Shown here: one piece after another, positions 62,517 to 64,000 of the stretch
Position numbering within the stretch: the stretch's first letter is position 1
Layout: each line of letters begins with the position of its first letter
DNA from: DASSUW01 sp963844205
Lineage (GTDB): Bacteria; Actinomycetota; Thermoleophilia; Solirubrobacterales; Solirubrobacteraceae
Direction: 5' to 3'
Length of the DNA stretch: 64,000 nucleotides
Assembly (NCBI GenBank): GCA_963844205.1
Contig: CAWJNK010000010.1
Span: forward strand, 62,001 to 126,000
Program-made: the position numbers and the translations under genes
The notes under the pieces: generated by a model
Told to the model about the DNA's origin: nothing
Databases searched by the model: none
What the model saw: the letters and a program-made list of their open reading frames with translations, nothing else

Positions 62517-63308
62517 CTACGTGGCCATGCCCGGTGGGTCTAGGTCCAGCCTTTCGAGCGGCCATGCAACCTCGGGCACACCCGTCGTCACGTAGTTGCC
62601 CCGGATGGCATGCGCGGCGCGTGCGGTGATGCCGCTCGTGAATCGCTCGACGGACAGAGCTCTGAAGACGAAGAAGTATGTCCAGACCTCCGCTCCGGAG
62701 AAGTCTCGAACGGCTAATACGATCCAGAACAAGGCAGGCAGAGAAGGCGGTAATGCGGGTGTTTCGCCGGGCGCTGCTAGGACCGCACTCTGGTCGACAG
62801 CAAGCACATATCTCGAGCTAGTCATCGTGCGCGTCTCGATCGGCGATTCGGCTGCGAGCCGCATGGCTTCCCGAAAGCTCTCGCGAGGCGGACTCATAAC
62901 GAGCCTCGCGCTCGTGATCCAGGCGGTTCCGCGCCCTCGATTGATCACCTCGATGGAGTACTCGCCATCCGTTGGATCCCACGCCAGCTTCGCAACATCG
63001 AGCGCTGGCCGATCCTGCGCTCCCAGAGTGCGCAATCCGAGCTCTACCTGCTTGTGGACGGCGGCTGTCTGGTCTCTAAGCACTCCAAGCTGTTCGGCCA
63101 CCAATGCAAGGTTGTCGCTCGCGATGCGGGCTGAGTCGACCGCAGCTTGCGCGCTTACCCTGGCGTTCATCGCGGCTCGGCGCGTGAGTTCCGTGGCTTG
63201 GCGGGTGTAGACAAAGCCGAATATGAGTGAGGCGCCGGCGGCGACGACCGCGGCGCTGGCGCTGATCGCGGCGGCGAGATCTGCGAGCACGAGCGGGGTA
63301 GTGATCAG
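62517..63308 (-). CDS. Membrane-anchored coiled-coil protein with C-terminal beta domain
   Basis: About 263 residues. A TM near the start (LADLAAAISASAAVVAAGASLIFGFVY) is followed by a coiled-coil (RRAAMNARVSAQAAVDSARIASDNLALVAEQLGVLRDQTAAVHKQVELGL) and a beta-sandwich-like domain (DRPALDVAKLAWDPTDGEYSIEVINRGRGTAWITSARL...ALFWIVLAVRDFSGAEVWTYFFVF). The frame stays open to ATG 63533, whose extra part includes another possible TM (FYFCLLATLLLARTPTDLAIAATIASAA); the start at CTG 63308 follows aggtgagg, but both starts are possible. GC is lower than the backbone. Function unknown. Confidence 0.6.
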   Translation of the reverse strand: MITTPLVLADLAAAISASAAVVAAGASLIFGFVYTRQATELTRRAAMNARVSAQAAVDSARIASDNLALVAEQLGVLRDQTAAVHKQVELGLRTLGAQDRPALDVAKLAWDPTDGEYSIEVINRGRGTAWITSARLVMSPPRESFREAMRLAAESPIETRTMTSSRYVLAVDQSAVLAAPGETPALPPSLPALFWIVLAVRDFSGAEVWTYFFVFRALSVERFTSGITARAAHAIRGNYVTTGVPEVAWPLERLDLDPPGMAT

Positions 63309-63678
63309 CGCCTCACCTCGTGACGTTTGTGATCGATCGCGGCTAGGGAGCCGTGGGTTTGCGGGCACATGTTGAAGACAGCCGTAGGCGAGAGCTTGAT
63401 CTGGATGGCGGACGTGTTGTCCGCAGAGCGAAGCGGCTGCGCTCGCGATGGTGGCGGCGATCGCAAGATCAGTAGGCGTCCGAGCCAGCAGCAGTGTTGC
63501 TAGGAGGCAGAAGTAGAAGCGGCTGCTGGCCATGAGGCGCGCTGTGCCTCTGGCTCGACTTCACGGAGCCGCGCCGCCCAATGCCGCAGCCAGGTTGCCC
63601 TTGAGATCGCGGTCCGCACTAGACGTGCAAGTGGCACTGGGGGGACACCCTGGTTGGCGGCGGGCTGATAGTCCCACC

Positions 63679-64000
63679 GTGACCAGAAGCTTCAGAGCCG
63701 CCGCCGAGCAGCGCATCAGCGAGCTCCAGCGACGCGACCGCGACCGCCAGGTTCGCGCCGACGAAGGTGCGGTCCCGCGAGCGGGCCGCACGACGCGCCG
63801 ACCCCGATCGCCGCGAGCCGGCACAGCAGGCCGCGGCGGAGCAGGCCGACGCCGAGCACAGGGCGCGGCTCGCGCAGCGGTTCGGCCAGCAAGCCGCCGA
63901 CCGCGTGAACCTGCACAGCGAGTATCACCTCTTCACGGTCGGCCACAGGAACGTTGCCGTTGCCTATGCGCGCCCTGTGGTAGCGCATCACCCGGGCGGC
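63679..64000 (+). CDS. Charged helical protein, partial at the right edge, possible frameshift
   Basis: From GTG 63679 one frame reads TRSFRAAAEQRISELQRRDRDRQVRADE. From about 63764 a second frame reads RERAARRADPDRREPAQQAAAEQADAEHRARLAQRFGQQAADRVNLHSEYHLFTVGHRNVAVAYARPVV and is open to the window end. Both are helical and charged and could be one protein interrupted by a one-base change near 63760. No family was recognised. Confidence 0.35.
   Translation, partial: MTRSFRAAAEQRISELQRRDRDRQVRADEGAVPRAGRTTRRPRSPRAGTAGRGGAGRRRAQGAARAAVRPASRRPREPAQRVSPLHGRPQERCRCLCAPCGSASPGR

Overview
The window is a high-GC actinobacterial chromosome segment. The best guess is Solirubrobacterales (Thermoleophilia). 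The basis is very GC-rich codon use, many GTG and TTG starts, short leaders, secreted proteins with repetitive C-terminal domains, several LuxR/TPR/AAA regulators, and a short primary sigma factor close to a MptA-type FolE2. This placement is inferred from gene character, not from a database search.

Positions 1-29.7 kb look like backbone. In order they hold a DsbA-like protein, an SF2 helicase, an amino-sugar pair (nagA plus a SIS-domain deaminase/isomerase), a GAF-GGDEF protein with a degenerate active site, a frameshifted fumarylacetoacetate-hydrolase gene, clpP, an atypical response regulator, an EamA permease overlapping pgsA, a Rieske oxygenase, folE2, the primary sigma factor and tRNA-Tyr. 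Then follow an SDR, a MarR/MFS efflux pair with a visible operator, a membrane dipeptidase, an ArsR-AHSA1 operon, a TetR regulator, a secreted GH5 cellulase with a CBM, bioY, a holin-like protein, a membrane metallophosphoesterase, a GNAT, and two divergent secreted M14 peptidases.

Positions 29.70-54.30 kb are bounded by two identical 44-bp copies of the 5' half of a tRNA-Thr gene. The left copy is broken and the right copy belongs to an intact tRNA. This looks like an integrated island of about 24.5 kb, although no integrase is visible. Its cargo is redox and regulatory: an FAD-linked oxidase with a divergent HxlR regulator (inside a 29-bp direct-repeat pair), a methyltransferase, a TPR-LuxR regulator, two alpha/beta hydrolases and a double HD-GYP/LuxR fusion. 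A TetR gene with two matching 16-bp palindromes appears to control a DUF427/MOSC-flavodoxin-reductase-like operon and a secreted protein of unknown function. Small lipoproteins, a large AAA-LuxR regulator and an RTX-type secreted protein follow. A 46-bp element with phased GATGT repeats is present twice, each time between a LuxR-AAA gene (one intact, one reduced to its first codons) and a secreted-protein gene.

Positions 54.4-64 kb, beyond the tRNA, are accessory and defence-like, with lower GC. They hold a Type IIG-like restriction-methyltransferase split by a one-base frameshift, a three-TM effector-like membrane protein (also frameshifted) translationally coupled to an acidic protein of unknown family, a 158-bp MITE with 16-bp terminal inverted repeats and an 8-bp target duplication, an AlbA_2 (Schlafen-type) protein, and a membrane/coiled-coil protein. 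The 58.8-62.2 kb set is the best candidate here for an undescribed system.

Several genes carry single-base frameshifts (about 7.21, 57.86, 59.18 and perhaps 63.76 kb). These could be real decay or base-calling errors, and the reads should be checked before calling anything inactive.
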